Numbered from the stretch's first letter, positions 45,587 through 54,433 are shown. The stretch: DNA of 64,000 bases from DATEDA01 sp963789885 (GCA_963789885.1 CAWBNB010000040.1:62001-126000), one strand, 5' to 3'. Numbers and translations: made by a program. The notes: generated by a model from the sequence alone, not told the origin.

Positions 45587-45602
45587 TGGCCCGCAATCTG
45601 CT
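45587..45602 (+). promoter_or_regulatory. possible sigma-54 promoter upstream of the peroxidase-related gene
   Basis: TGGCCC (45587-45592), spacer GCAAT, CTGCT (45598-45602). The GG and GC pairs have exact -24/-12 spacing, but two consensus positions differ. It is 64 bases upstream of ATG 45666. Confidence 0.4.
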
Positions 45603-45665
45603 AAAAAACGGTGATCATTCATTGGCAAACGTCCCATTTGTCAGCAAGCACAAAGGTCGGTCTCC

Positions 45666-46221
45666 ATGCCATTCTTCAAATCGCTTCCGGACGACGCCGG
45701 TCCCCCCAACGTCTTCACGAAATACCCCGAGATCTACGGCCCGTGGTCGACGATGAGCCAGGCGCTGATGAACGGGCCGTCGCCGTTGAGTCAAGGTCGA
45801 GCGGGAATTGATCCTCGCCTATGCGGCCGGCGTCGCGGGCTGCAAGTTCGTCTACGTGGCCCACTCGGAGGTCGCCTATGCGTGGGGCGTCGAGGCCGGC
45901 GTGATGGACCGACTGCTGGAAGACCTGGACAGTGCGCCGGTGGAAGCGCGACTGAAGCCATTGCTCGCCTTCGTGCGCAAGCTGACATTGACGCCAGGCG
46001 AGATGACCCAGGCGGATGCGGACGCGGTGTTCGAAGCCGGCTGGGAGGAGCAGGCACTGCATGACGCCATCGCGGTGACCGCCCGTGCGGTTTTCATGCA
46101 GCGGCTCGTCGAAGGGCATGGCTTCACGCCGGTCTCGCGCGAGGTCGCCGCCAAGCATGCCAAACGACGCGTCGAGCGCGGCTACGTCAACCTCTATCGG
46201 GCGTTCCGGGACGACAAGTAG
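45666..46221 (+). CDS. AhpD/CMD-like peroxidase-related protein (one frame break)
   Basis: Protein of about 184 aa of the carboxymuconolactone decarboxylase / uncharacterised peroxidase-related group. After removal of one extra A near 45794 it reads SQVERELILAYAAGVAGCKFVYVAHSEVAYAWG, with the conserved Cys and, six residues on, His of that group in place of CxxC. The C-terminal part is LLAFVRKLTLTPGEMT to GYVNLYRAF. A thiol-based peroxidase or decarboxylase role is a guess. It stands alone between the aldehyde dehydrogenase and the tautomerase. Confidence 0.85.
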
Positions 46222-46642
46222 AGGCGCAACCAGGGTGGCGTAGCGCATCTCACCAACGCCATCCTGCACACCACCGGTAGGCGCATCCAGGCCCGGCCGG
46301 GCAAGCCGCACTGAAGGCCTGGTGCCGACGCCTCCCCCCCACGTCCACGCGCTCCCGCGCCGAATTGTTGACTCGGATTCACATATCTATACGGGGCCGG
46401 CCATCTAGTTGCGCGCCGTCGAACCCATTAGATTCCGATCAGAGGAGAACGGGTTCACCCGAGATGCGAACCCGAGACTGGGGACTCCAGGCGTTCAATG
46501 CCGACAGGACGGTGAACGAGAACGACAACGTCAGCCGCCGCTTCGCCGCCCGCAGGGGCAGGAGCACCAGGATTTCGTGTTCACGCTCGATCGGATGAAG
46601 AGCGCGAAACAGCAGTCATGCGAGGGATCTAAGGAGAAAGCC
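46222..46642. other. intergenic region, no gene supported
   Basis: About 420 bases. Only a poor -24/-12-like element (GG at 46399, GC at 46411, ten bases between) is seen, about 230 bases upstream of the tautomerase. Short open frames here have no family features. Confidence 0.4.
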
Positions 46643-46870
46643 ATGCCCCATGTCATCGTAAAGCTCTACCCCGGGAGATCCGAAGAGCAGAAGGAGCGGC
46701 TCACCGAAGAGATCGTCAAGGACGTGATGAAGTTCCTGAACGCGGGAGAGGAGTCAGTCTCGGTAGCGTTCGAAGAAGTCCAGGCACGGGACTGGAACGA
46801 GAAGGTCTACAAACCCGACATCGTCAAGAACGCGAAGGCGCTATACAAGAAACCGGGATACACGATGTGA
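46643..46870 (+). CDS. 4-oxalocrotonate tautomerase-family protein
   Basis: Tautomerase of 75 aa. After removal of the initiator Met, the catalytic Pro1 is exposed (MPHVIVKLYPGRSEEQKERL). The remaining sequence has the beta-alpha-beta form with SVSVAFEEVQARDWNEKVYKPDI. ATG 46643 with AAGGAGAAAG. It probably isomerises an enol or dienol acid, or acts as a hydrolytic or dehalogenating relative. It lies 42 bases before an NAD(P)-binding protein, so the two probably work together. Confidence 0.92.
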   Translation: MPHVIVKLYPGRSEEQKERLTEEIVKDVMKFLNAGEESVSVAFEEVQARDWNEKVYKPDIVKNAKALYKKPGYTM

Positions 46871-46912
46871 ATGACACGTGCATCAGGCGCCGCGAAGGAG
46901 CAAGGCGGAGCA

Positions 46913-47581
46913 ATGTCCCGTGTGTTCATCATTGGCGCCACCGGTGGCGTCGGTTCCCGCCTTGCCGCTCAGCTCATCGAGCGCGGCGACCGAGCGCTCG
47001 GTCTGCACCGCAGCCCGGAGCAGGCCCGGCAGCTGGGGGCGCACGGCATTGAACCGGTCGCCGGTGACCTGACATCGATCAGCGTCGAGGATCTTGCCGC
47101 CCGTGTCGAGGGCACTGACGCGATCGTGTTCGCGGCGGGCGCGAGCGAGGCCGGCACCCGGGCAGCGGACGCGGTCGACGGACAGGGCGTAGTGGTCGCG
47201 GCGGCTGCAGCCGCGGCGGCCGGAGTCACGCGGTTCCTCCTCGTATCCGCCTTCCCCGACGCATGGCGCGACAAACGCATGCCGGCAGAGTTCGAGCACT
47301 ACATGAGGGTCAAGCGCCAGGCCGACGTTCATCTCGTGGCGACGGACCTCGACTGGGTGATCGTACGTCCCGGTACCCTCACGAACAACCCCGGCACGGG
47401 ACGCGTCCGGCTCGGAATGGCAATTCCCTACGGCGAGGTTCCCCGCGACGACGTCGCCGCGGTGCTCGGCGAGCTGGTGCATCGCCCGCAGGTTCGCAGA
47501 GTCATCCTCGAGCTCACGAGCGGCCAGATCCCCATACACGACGCACTGACCCGAGCCGTCAACGGAGTGCGCGGCTCGTAG
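46913..47581 (+). CDS. NAD(P)H-binding atypical SDR, copy 1
   Basis: Atypical SDR (NmrA / NAD(P)-binding PF13460 type) of 222 aa with RVFIIGATGGVGSRLAAQLIERGD at the N-terminus, FVFAAGAS-like DAIVFAAGAS, SAFPDAWRDKRMP and WVIVRPGTLTNNPGTGRVRLG. No classical Y-x3-K. Start ATG 46913, with AAGGCGGAG upstream. A closely similar copy 2 lies at 50701 (shared ATGGV, HRR/HRS, GIEPVAGDLTSIS, IPYGEVPRDDVA). Reductase or regulator functions are known in the family. Confidence 0.9.
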   Translation: MSRVFIIGATGGVGSRLAAQLIERGDRALGLHRSPEQARQLGAHGIEPVAGDLTSISVEDLAARVEGTDAIVFAAGASEAGTRAADAVDGQGVVVAAAAAAAAGVTRFLLVSAFPDAWRDKRMPAEFEHYMRVKRQADVHLVATDLDWVIVRPGTLTNNPGTGRVRLGMAIPYGEVPRDDVAAVLGELVHRPQVRRVILELTSGQIPIHDALTRAVNGVRGS

Positions 47582-47775
47582 AGCGCCGAGCGCGATACCT
47601 GCAGCTTTGCTCGCCTGGCAAGGCGTCGGCCGCAAGCTACAGCCAGGATTGCAGGCGAGTCATAAAAGGCAGGCAAATCATCGGTGTTTGCAAGTGCCTT
47701 TGTTGAATTCCTTTCACAACGCTATTCGAATCGTCCCGTCTTATCGGAGGACACCCCCGTTGCTATCTTGTCCGC

Positions 47776-48987
47776 ATGGACAACCAACGAACCGCACAAC
47801 ACTCCGTCGCCGCGCTGCTGCCGGTCATGGGCGTGGTTTTCATCGCTTTCCTGGTTATTGGCCTCGCGATGCCGGTACTGCCGCTGCACGTACACCAGGG
47901 CCTCGGACTTGGGACTTTCGTTGTCGGCCTCGTTGCCGGCAGCCAGTTCGCCGCCTCGCTTGTATCGCGGGTGTGGGCCGGACGGCATGCTGACACTCGA
48001 GGTGCCAAGCACGCGGTCGTGGCCGGCCTCCTCGCGTCAGCCGGAGCCGGCGTCCTATACCTGCTATCGCTTCGCTTCGTCGGCAATCCGGAGCTCTCCG
48101 TAGCGATCTTATTGTTCGGCCGGGCGCTCCTCGGCGCAGGCGAGAGCTTCATCATCACCGGCGCGCAGACCTGGGGTCTGGCGCTCGTGGGCGCCCGGAA
48201 CACGGGCAAGGTCCTGGCGTGGATGGGGACGGCGATGTACGCCGCCTTCGCGCTCGGCGCGCCGATCGGGACGACTCTGTACGGCGCCTATGGGTTTACC
48301 GCCATTGCGCTTGCGACGACGCTGATGCCGCTCGCCACGCTGCTGCTCGCCGCGCCGGTCCGACGCGTGGCACCGACAGGGCGTACCCACGCCCCCCTCA
48401 GGACGGTGATCGCTGCCGTATGGGTACCCGGGCTCGGCCTCGCGTTCAGCAGCGTCGGCTTCGGCGCGATGACGGCGTTCGTCTCGCTTCTCTTCGCCGC
48501 GCGCGAGTGGACGGTCTGGCCGGCGTTTACCACGTTTGCGGTGGCGTTCATCCTCGCACGCGTCTTCCTGGGTCATCTCGCAGACAAGGTTGGCGGTGCG
48601 CGGGTCGCCCTTGTTTTCGTGCTGATCGAAGCAGCGGGTCAGGCGCTGCTCTGGGCAGCGCCCTGGTCCGGCCTGGCGTTGGTCGGGGCTGCACTCACCG
48701 GCTTCGGGTACTCGCTCGTCTACCCCGGCTTTGGCGTCGAAGCCGTCCGGCGTGCGCCGGCGCAGAGCCGGGGGCTCGCGATGGGCGCGTACACCGCATT
48801 TCTCGACCTGACGCTCGGAATCGCCAGTCCTGCGCTGGGGCTCATCGGCGGCGTTGCGGGAATTGGATCGGTGTTCCTCGCGAGCGCCGTCGTCGTGTTC
48901 TGTGCCGCGGCAGTCGCGCTGCGGCTTCTCCCTGGCTCGACCAGGCGAGGAGGCGGCATTCTTGACTTGGTTACGCAGAAACGGTGA
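47776..48987 (+). CDS. MFS transporter
   Basis: Major facilitator of 403 aa with about 12 membrane segments (first VMGVVFIAFLVIGLAMPVLPL). The signature between helices 2 and 3 is RVWAGRHADTRGAKHAV. It resembles sugar-efflux/YhhS-type transporters. ATG 47776, with no strong ribosome-binding site. The 194 bases upstream look less GC-rich than average. The gene is followed at once by a cupin 3' fragment, so it may have been inserted here. Substrate unknown; metabolite export is plausible. Confidence 0.92.
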   Translation: MDNQRTAQHSVAALLPVMGVVFIAFLVIGLAMPVLPLHVHQGLGLGTFVVGLVAGSQFAASLVSRVWAGRHADTRGAKHAVVAGLLASAGAGVLYLLSLRFVGNPELSVAILLFGRALLGAGESFIITGAQTWGLALVGARNTGKVLAWMGTAMYAAFALGAPIGTTLYGAYGFTAIALATTLMPLATLLLAAPVRRVAPTGRTHAPLRTVIAAVWVPGLGLAFSSVGFGAMTAFVSLLFAAREWTVWPAFTTFAVAFILARVFLGHLADKVGGARVALVFVLIEAAGQALLWAAPWSGLALVGAALTGFGYSLVYPGFGVEAVRRAPAQSRGLAMGAYTAFLDLTLGIASPALGLIGGVAGIGSVFLASAVVVFCAAAVALRLLPGSTRRGGGILDLVTQKR

Positions 48988-49084
48988 CACGATCGGGATG
49001 ACCCACATCGCGATTCAGGAAGCACTCGACGGCAAGAACGTCGACTGGATGGAGCTTGTCACTGACGAGCAGTACGGCAAATGA
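48986..49084 (+). pseudogene. cupin 3'-end fragment
   Basis: About 32 codons reading MTHIAIQEALDGKNVDWM and ELVTDEQYGK, clearly the C-terminus of a cupin like the intact one at 50074 (MTHIAIKEELNGKVVDWM, ETVTDEQYSA). The upstream part of such a gene is missing: the preceding sequence is the MFS gene, whose stop overlaps the fragment. A relic of a truncated or displaced cupin gene. Confidence 0.75.
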
Positions 49085-49188
49085 AGCAGGCCTCCGCGAT
49101 GAGCAAGCCGCCAGGCATAAACGGCATGCTCCTCGCGCGCGTGGCGGGTACCCTGATGACCGCTTTGTTCGGACGAATGGAAATCAAC

Positions 49189-49971
49189 ATGAAAGCTCTT
49201 GTCGCGACCGTGGCCTCGTTCTTGCTCATCGCCGGATCGACAGGTCACGCCCAGACAACTCGTACAGGAGGTAAGCCAATGTTCTCGCCCGAAGACATCC
49301 GGACAGTCGCTCCCGCCCTCGAGAAGTACGCCCAGGGCCGCCTCCTCGGCGAGGTATGGAAACGGCCCGGGCTCTCCCCGCGCGACCGGAGCATCGTCAC
49401 GTTGGCCGTCCTCATCGCCCGCAACCAGACCGTCGAGATGCCGTACTACCTGAACCTGGCCCTCGACAACGGTGTCAAGCCGGCCGAGATCTCCGAGATG
49501 ATCACGCATCTCGCGTTCTACTCGGGATGGGGGAACGCGATGTCGGCGGTCGCTGTTGCGAAGGACGTGTTCTCCCAGCGCGGGATCAAAGCAGAGGAGC
49601 TCCCTGCCGCGTCACCGAAGCCTCTTGCACTCAACGAGGCGGCCGAGGCGCAACGCCTCGCGCGGAACGAACAGCTCTACGGTGCCGTGGCGCCCGGAGT
49701 GCTTCAGTACACGACGGACGTCCTGTTCCGCGACCTGTGGCTGCGTCCGGACCTTGCACCCCGGGATCGCAGTCTGGTGACCGTCAGCGCCTTGGTGGCG
49801 TCGGGTCAGGTCGCGCAGATGCCCTACCACCTCAACCGGGCGATGGATAGCGGCCTGACGCAGGCGCAAGCCTCCGAGGTGTTCACTCAGCTCGCGTTCT
49901 ATGCGGGTTGGCCGAACGTCTTCTCGGCACTGCCTGTCGCAAAGGATGTCTTCGAGAAACGTCCCAAGTGA
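49189..49971 (+). CDS. secreted double-domain carboxymuconolactone decarboxylase-like protein
   Basis: Protein of 260 aa: a signal peptide (MKALVATVASFLLIAGSTGHAQ) and two CMD repeats. The first reads RDRSIVTLAVLIARNQTVEMPYYLNLALDNG...LAFYSGWGN and the second RDRSLVTVSALVASGQVAQMPYHLNRAMDSG...LAFYAGWPN. No CxxC. The start at 49189 was chosen for the signal peptide; a longer frame from 49081 adds an unlikely leader. It lies beside the cupin at 50074, and the two families often co-occur. Export to the periplasm is predicted. Confidence 0.88.
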   Translation: MKALVATVASFLLIAGSTGHAQTTRTGGKPMFSPEDIRTVAPALEKYAQGRLLGEVWKRPGLSPRDRSIVTLAVLIARNQTVEMPYYLNLALDNGVKPAEISEMITHLAFYSGWGNAMSAVAVAKDVFSQRGIKAEELPAASPKPLALNEAAEAQRLARNEQLYGAVAPGVLQYTTDVLFRDLWLRPDLAPRDRSLVTVSALVASGQVAQMPYHLNRAMDSGLTQAQASEVFTQLAFYAGWPNVFSALPVAKDVFEKRPK

Positions 49972-50073
49972 GATGCAGGTCCTGTAGCGAACCCGCCGGG
50001 CGCAGCGTACTGACTCCTTGAGATCGGGAATCAGCAGCCAGCCCTCCCCGACAACCGAAAGAGCATTCTGCAA

Positions 50074-50481
50074 ATGGAACTGAAACGAAACGGTTCAACG
50101 CCCTCCGCCCGCGGGCCGGCCGAGTATTTCACCGGCACGGTCCGCATCGACCAGCTCTTCAGGGCACTTGGACCGGCAAGGGCGAGCGGCTCGTACGTCA
50201 CGTTCGAGCCATGCGCGCGCAGCAACTGGCACACGCATCCGCTCGGTCAGACGCTCATCGTCACCTCCGGCTGCGGCTTGGTGCAGGGCTGGGGCGGCCC
50301 GATCAGGGTGATTCGCCCCGGCGATGTAGTCTCGTGTCCCCCGGGCGAAAAGCACTGGCACGGCGCATCGCCCACCACGGCCATGACGCATATCGCCATC
50401 AAGGAGGAGCTCAACGGCAAGGTGGTCGACTGGATGGAGACGGTGACCGACGAACAGTACAGCGCCCGGCCCCAGGAATGA
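50074..50481 (+). CDS. cupin-domain protein
   Basis: Single cupin barrel of 135 aa: motif 1 NWHTHPLGQTLIVTSG and motif 2 IRPGDVVSCPPGEKHWHGAS provide the His cluster for a metal. It ends MTHIAIKEELNGKVVDW...EQY. Intact, without a signal peptide. Fragments of two sister cupins lie at 48986 and 50493. Such cupins accompany CMD-like proteins and quinone/aldehyde oxidoreductases in proteobacterial operons, but the reaction is unknown. Confidence 0.92.
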   Translation: MELKRNGSTPSARGPAEYFTGTVRIDQLFRALGPARASGSYVTFEPCARSNWHTHPLGQTLIVTSGCGLVQGWGGPIRVIRPGDVVSCPPGEKHWHGASPTTAMTHIAIKEELNGKVVDWMETVTDEQYSARPQE

Positions 50482-50492
50482 AGGAGAAAGGA

Positions 50493-50700
50493 ATGAAGAC
50501 CGCGACACTGCTTGCATCGCTTTGCCTGGTTGCCCCGACCGGCGTTGGGCTCGCGGCGGACAAATCCGCCGGATTGCAGACCGTCTCAGTGGCGGGCTCC
50601 CAGCCTTCCCTCAAAGGCCCGGCCCTGGGCCGGGGGTGGAGAGCGTCTCCGCCGTGCGCTCGACGTGGACCGCGGCTACACATCCATTGAGACAAGAAAC
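50493..50700 (+). pseudogene. cupin 5'-end fragment with signal peptide
   Basis: ATG 50493 after AAGGAGAAAGG starts a good signal peptide (MKTATLLASLCLVAPTGVGLAAD) and continues QTVSVAGSQPSLKGPA, matching the start of secreted cupins (compare STPSARGPAEYFTG at 50074). It then loses similarity. A trace resembling the first metal motif (RSTWTAATHPLRQ) remains in another frame just before the SDR start. I read this as a cupin with an internal deletion. The frame stops at 50690. Confidence 0.6.
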
Positions 50701-51375
50701 GTGGCACGAGTCTTCGTGATCGGCGCAACCGGCGGCGTCGACTCGCGCACCGCTGCGCAGCTCGTCGAGCGCGGCGACCATGTGCCCGGCTTGCACCGGC
50801 GCACCGGACAATCGCGGGCGCTGCGCGAGCGCGGCATAGAGCCCGTCGCTGGCGATCTGACATCGATTTCTGCCGATGAACTTGCCGGCCGCGTTCGCAG
50901 CGCCGACACGATCGTGTTTGCCGCTGGCGCACCCGACTCCGGCACCGCGGCCGCCGATGCGGTGGACGGACACGGCGTTGTGGTCGCGACCGCGGCCGCA
51001 GTGCGTGCAGGCGTCTGGCGGTTTATTCACATCTCCGCCTTCCCGGATGCATGGCGCGACCGGCGCATGCCGGCCGATTTCGAGCATTACATGAAGGTCA
51101 AGCGTGAGGCCGACGTTCATATCGCGTCCACGGACCTCGACTGGGCGATCGTCCGCCCCGGCACGCTGACGGACGAGCCCGCTACGGGGCGGGTGCGGCT
51201 CGGTCTCGCGATTCCCTACGGCGAAGTGCCGCGGGACGACGTGGCCGGCGTACTCGCTGAGTTGGTGCACGCGCCGGAAGTGCGGCACCTCATTCTCGAG
51301 CTCACATGCGGCGAGACCCCAATCCGCGAGGCCCTTTCCCGTACCGTGCGTGAAACACAAGGAGACCTACCGTGA
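50701..51375 (+). CDS. NAD(P)H-binding atypical SDR, copy 2
   Basis: Paralogue of the protein at 46913, 224 aa: RVFVIGATGGVDSRTAAQLVERGD, GIEPVAGDLTSISADELAGR, SAFPDAWRDRRMPADFEHYMK, WAIVRPGTLTDEPATGRVRLG. Start GTG 50701; the ribosome-binding site is weak and the gene abuts a cupin remnant, so translation may once have been coupled to that cupin. It overlaps the alcohol dehydrogenase start by GTGA. Confidence 0.88.
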   Translation: MARVFVIGATGGVDSRTAAQLVERGDHVPGLHRRTGQSRALRERGIEPVAGDLTSISADELAGRVRSADTIVFAAGAPDSGTAAADAVDGHGVVVATAAAVRAGVWRFIHISAFPDAWRDRRMPADFEHYMKVKREADVHIASTDLDWAIVRPGTLTDEPATGRVRLGLAIPYGEVPRDDVAGVLAELVHAPEVRHLILELTCGETPIREALSRTVRETQGDLP

Positions 51376-52395
51376 AAGGAGCTGTTCTCTACGGCCCACG
51401 CGACATCCGTTTCGTCGAGCGCGAGGACCCAAAGATCGTCGAGCCGACGGACGTCATCATCCGCATGTCGGCAACTTGCGTGTGCGGGTCCGACCTGTGG
51501 CCCTACCGCGGCGTCGATTCGTCCTCCCAACCGACCCCAATGGGCCACGAATACTGCGGCATCGTTGAGGAGGTCGGCAGCGCGGTGAGGAAACTCCGAC
51601 GCGGCCAGTTCGTCGTCGGATCGTTCTTCGCGTCCGACAACACCTGCGCCATATGCAGTGCCGGGTACCAGAGCCGGTGCGTCCACGCCCAGTACGTTGG
51701 CGCGGGCGGCGCGCAGGCACCGTTCCTTCGCGTCCCGCTCGCCGACGGTACCTTGGTCGCTACGCCCGAAGTTCCATCCGACGACCTGATCCCGGGCCTG
51801 CTCGCGACCTCTGATGTTCTGGGCACCGGCTGGTTCGGTGCCGACGCGGCCGCGGTGGGGCCGGGCAAGACGGTCGCGGTTGTCGGCGACGGCGCGGTCG
51901 GCCTGTGCGCGCTGCTCGCGGCGAAGCAGACTCGGCGCCGAGCGCATCATCGCCATGAGCCGGCATGAGCCGCGGCAGAAGCTCGCGTGGGAGTTCGGTG
52001 CGACCGACATCGTTATCGAGCGTGGCGACGAGGGCGTGGCGAAGATCAAGGAGCTCACCGGCGGGCTCGGCGCGCATTCGGTCATCGAGGCGGTCGGCAC
52101 GCAGGAATCGATGATGCAGGCGATCCGCTGTACCCGCCCCGGCGGGCACGTCGGCTTCGTGGGCGTCGCGCACGGCGTGCAGCTCCCCGGTGAGGAGCTC
52201 TTCTACGCCGAGGTCCACCTGCACGGCGGCCCCGCACCGGTGCGCCGCTTCCTGCCCAAGCTGATCGACCTCGTGTGGAATCGAAAGATCGACCCCGGTA
52301 AGGTCTTCGACCTGACCCTGCCGCTCGACCAGGTCGCGGAGGGCTACCGCGCGATGGACGAACGCCGCGCGATCAAGGCGCTGCTACGCCCGTAA
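51372..52395 (+). CDS. zinc-dependent alcohol dehydrogenase (one frame break)
   Basis: Medium-chain dehydrogenase of about 340 aa. Catalytic zinc residues come from TCVCGSDLW and MGHEYCG. A structural-zinc-like cluster reads CAICSAGYQSRC, with one of the usual four Cys missing. NAD fold VAVVGDGAVGLCALLAAK. One extra A near 51930 breaks the frame; the sense continues LGAERIIAMSRHEPRQKLA to KALLRP. Start GTG 51372 overlaps the previous stop. It probably oxidises or reduces an intermediate of this cluster. Confidence 0.92.
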
Positions 52396-52439
52396 GGCGC
52401 CTCGGTTACGGCACTCATCATCGAATGGGAGAATCGCAA

Positions 52440-52955
52440 GTGAAGTTTCTGTCCGCGGCAGCAGCATCGCTTGTCGCACTGCTCTCGCCCCTTGCATTGG
52501 GTATGGCGCTCGCCCAGACCGCACACGACGTGGGCGAAGGCGCAGCAGGTCCCCGAGCGAAACCGTCGACAGAACCGTCGAGCCAGGGGACGAACACCAT
52601 GAGGATCCGTCTGACGGTCAATGGAAAAGCGATCCCCGCAACCTTGATCGACAACGCTACATCCAGGGATTTTCTATCCCTGGTGCCGCTGACGCTGACG
52701 CTCGAAGACTACGCCGCGACCGAAAAGATCGGCTATCTGCCAAGAAAACTGTCTACGGCAGGGGCGCCTGCGGGCAGCGATCCTTCCGTCGGTGACATCA
52801 GCTACTACGCTCCATGGGGGAATCTGGCGATCTTCTACAAGGATTTCGGTTATTCGAGAGGCCTCATTCACTTGGGCCGGATCGAGTCGGACATCGAGGC
52901 GCACAGCGTGCCCGGCAGCCCGCTAAAGGCGACGATCGAGCGGGTCGAGAAATAG
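52440..52955 (+). CDS. secreted cyclophilin-like domain protein
   Basis: Protein of 171 aa: a signal peptide (VKFLSAAAASLVALLSPLALGMALAQ), a low-complexity linker, then a cyclophilin-like beta fold (MRIRLTVNGKAIPATLIDNATSRDFLSLVPLTLTLEDYA, GDISYYAPWGNLAIFYKDFGYS, LIHLGRIES). This small family often sits beside cupins, CMD proteins and aldo/keto or alcohol dehydrogenases. GTG 52440 follows GGGAG at eight bases; an ATG at 52425 is the alternative. Function unknown. Confidence 0.85.
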   Translation: MKFLSAAAASLVALLSPLALGMALAQTAHDVGEGAAGPRAKPSTEPSSQGTNTMRIRLTVNGKAIPATLIDNATSRDFLSLVPLTLTLEDYAATEKIGYLPRKLSTAGAPAGSDPSVGDISYYAPWGNLAIFYKDFGYSRGLIHLGRIESDIEAHSVPGSPLKATIERVEK

Positions 52956-52969
52956 GGAGGACGCCCTTT

Positions 52970-53350
52970 ATGACATGGTCGAAAGACGAGCTGCGGAAGA
53001 TCGCCGAGACGGATGACCTGCACATCTCGCCGTTCCGAAAGGACGGGGCAACGTACGGCACCCCGACGTGGATCTGGTCCGTTGCGGTCGGCGACGCCCT
53101 CTACGTGCGCGCCTACAACGGACGGGACTCCCGTTGGTACCAGGCTGCGATGCGGCAGAAGGCCGGGCGGATCACCGCCGCCGGCATGACGAAGGAAGTC
53201 TCTTTCGAGCCAGTCGACGGGCCGATCAACGAGCGCATCGATGACGCCTACCGGGCGAAGTACCCGCGCAGTCCGTATCTCGGCTCGATGATCAGCGCAC
53301 GCGCCCGCGCCGCGACGGTCAAGGTCGCGCCGCGCACGGCCGATCGTTGA
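52970..53350 (+). CDS. DUF2255-family protein
   Basis: Protein of 126 aa with the DUF2255 pattern: WSKDELRKIAETDDLHISPFR, GTPTWIWSVAVGDALYVRAYNG, SRWYQAAMRQKAGRI, RIDDAYRAKYPRSPYLGSMI. ATG 52970 with GGGAGG. It is fourteen bases after the cyclophilin-like gene and probably ends this transcript. Similarity of the fold to flavin-binding proteins is known for relatives; no activity is established. Confidence 0.85.
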   Translation: MTWSKDELRKIAETDDLHISPFRKDGATYGTPTWIWSVAVGDALYVRAYNGRDSRWYQAAMRQKAGRITAAGMTKEVSFEPVDGPINERIDDAYRAKYPRSPYLGSMISARARAATVKVAPRTADR

Positions 53351-53528
53351 TTATCAGGAACGCCCATCAGGCTGTTCCTAGCCTCCGCGTTGGCGGTGAA
53401 TCTACTAGCGGCACGACGGCCAGGAGATTCCGGCGTCCGGACTCATCGCTATCGGCAAGTTCGATTCGGGTGTGGAAGCCCTTATTGTGCCCAGCTCCGT
53501 GAAGGTCACGATCCAGCGTGACCAGTAG

Positions 53529-54416
53529 TCAGGCGAGACGGAGCGTATCGATGAGTGCCGCGAGCGCGGCGGGTTGCTGTCGCCGAGTCGGGTAGTAGAG
53601 AAAGAAACCGGGGTACGGTTCGCACCAGTCATCCAGCACGCGCACGAATGCCCCGCTCGCGAGATGCGCCGCCGCGTGTTCCTCCGACATGAACGCCAGA
53701 CCGACGCCGTCGACCGCGGCACGGATCACGAGCTCCAGGTCATCGACGATCAGCGGCCCGTTCACTGCAACCATGAGGGACTGTTTGCCCTTGTCGAACT
53801 CCCACCGGTAGACGCCGGCCGATCCGTGCCGGAAGTTGATGCACCGGTGGTTCGTCAGGTCATGCGGCGATTCCGGCTTCGGATGCGACGCGAAATAGTC
53901 GGGCGAGCCCACGATGACCGGCCGCTGGTCCCGGGACACGCGAACCGCGATCATGTTCTGCTGGATGAACTCGCCGAAATCGATGCCTGCGTCGAAGCCC
54001 GCGGCAACGAGGTCGACGCGGTTGTCGTCGGTCGTCACGTCGAGCACGACGTCCGGATACTGTCGCGCAAACTGTCCGAGCTTCGGTGCGAGCACCGTCG
54101 CCGCCGCAAGCCGCGGCACCAGTAGACGCACGCGTCCGGCGGGCTGATCGCGAAGCGTGGAGATCTGGTCTAGAGCTCCGCGAATATCGCCAAGCGCGGG
54201 GCGAAGACGGGCGATCAGCTGTTCTCCGGCATCGGTTGGCACGACGCTCCGGGTCGTCCGGGCGAGCAGGCGCACGCCAAGCTGCTCTTCGAGCCTCCGG
54301 ATCGCGTGGCTCAGCGAAGAGGTGGAAACGTCCAGCCGCTTCGCCGCCTGCGTAAAGCTCCGGTTCTCCGCCACGACCAGGAACGCGGATAAGAGACTGA
54401 GCTCGTCGCGCACCAT
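53529..54416 (-). CDS. LysR-family regulator
   Basis: LysR regulator of 295 aa: N-terminal helix-turn-helix SFTQAAKRLDVSTSSLSHAIRRLEEQLG (about 21-48) and a substrate domain starting RVRLLVPRLAAATVLAPKL. ATG 54416 (MVRDELSLLSAFLVV); a long in-frame upstream extension is not part of the gene. It converges on the DUF2255 gene and follows the alpha/beta hydrolase by 17 bases on the same strand. It may control the 43.7-53.3 kb cluster or its own neighbours; no operator was recognised. Confidence 0.92.
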   Translation of the reverse strand: MVRDELSLLSAFLVVAENRSFTQAAKRLDVSTSSLSHAIRRLEEQLGVRLLARTTRSVVPTDAGEQLIARLRPALGDIRGALDQISTLRDQPAGRVRLLVPRLAAATVLAPKLGQFARQYPDVVLDVTTDDNRVDLVAAGFDAGIDFGEFIQQNMIAVRVSRDQRPVIVGSPDYFASHPKPESPHDLTNHRCINFRHGSAGVYRWEFDKGKQSLMVAVNGPLIVDDLELVIRAAVDGVGLAFMSEEHAAAHLASGAFVRVLDDWCEPYPGFFLYYPTRRQQPAALAALIDTLRLA

Positions 54417-54433
54417 GTTAATAGTTAGAACGG

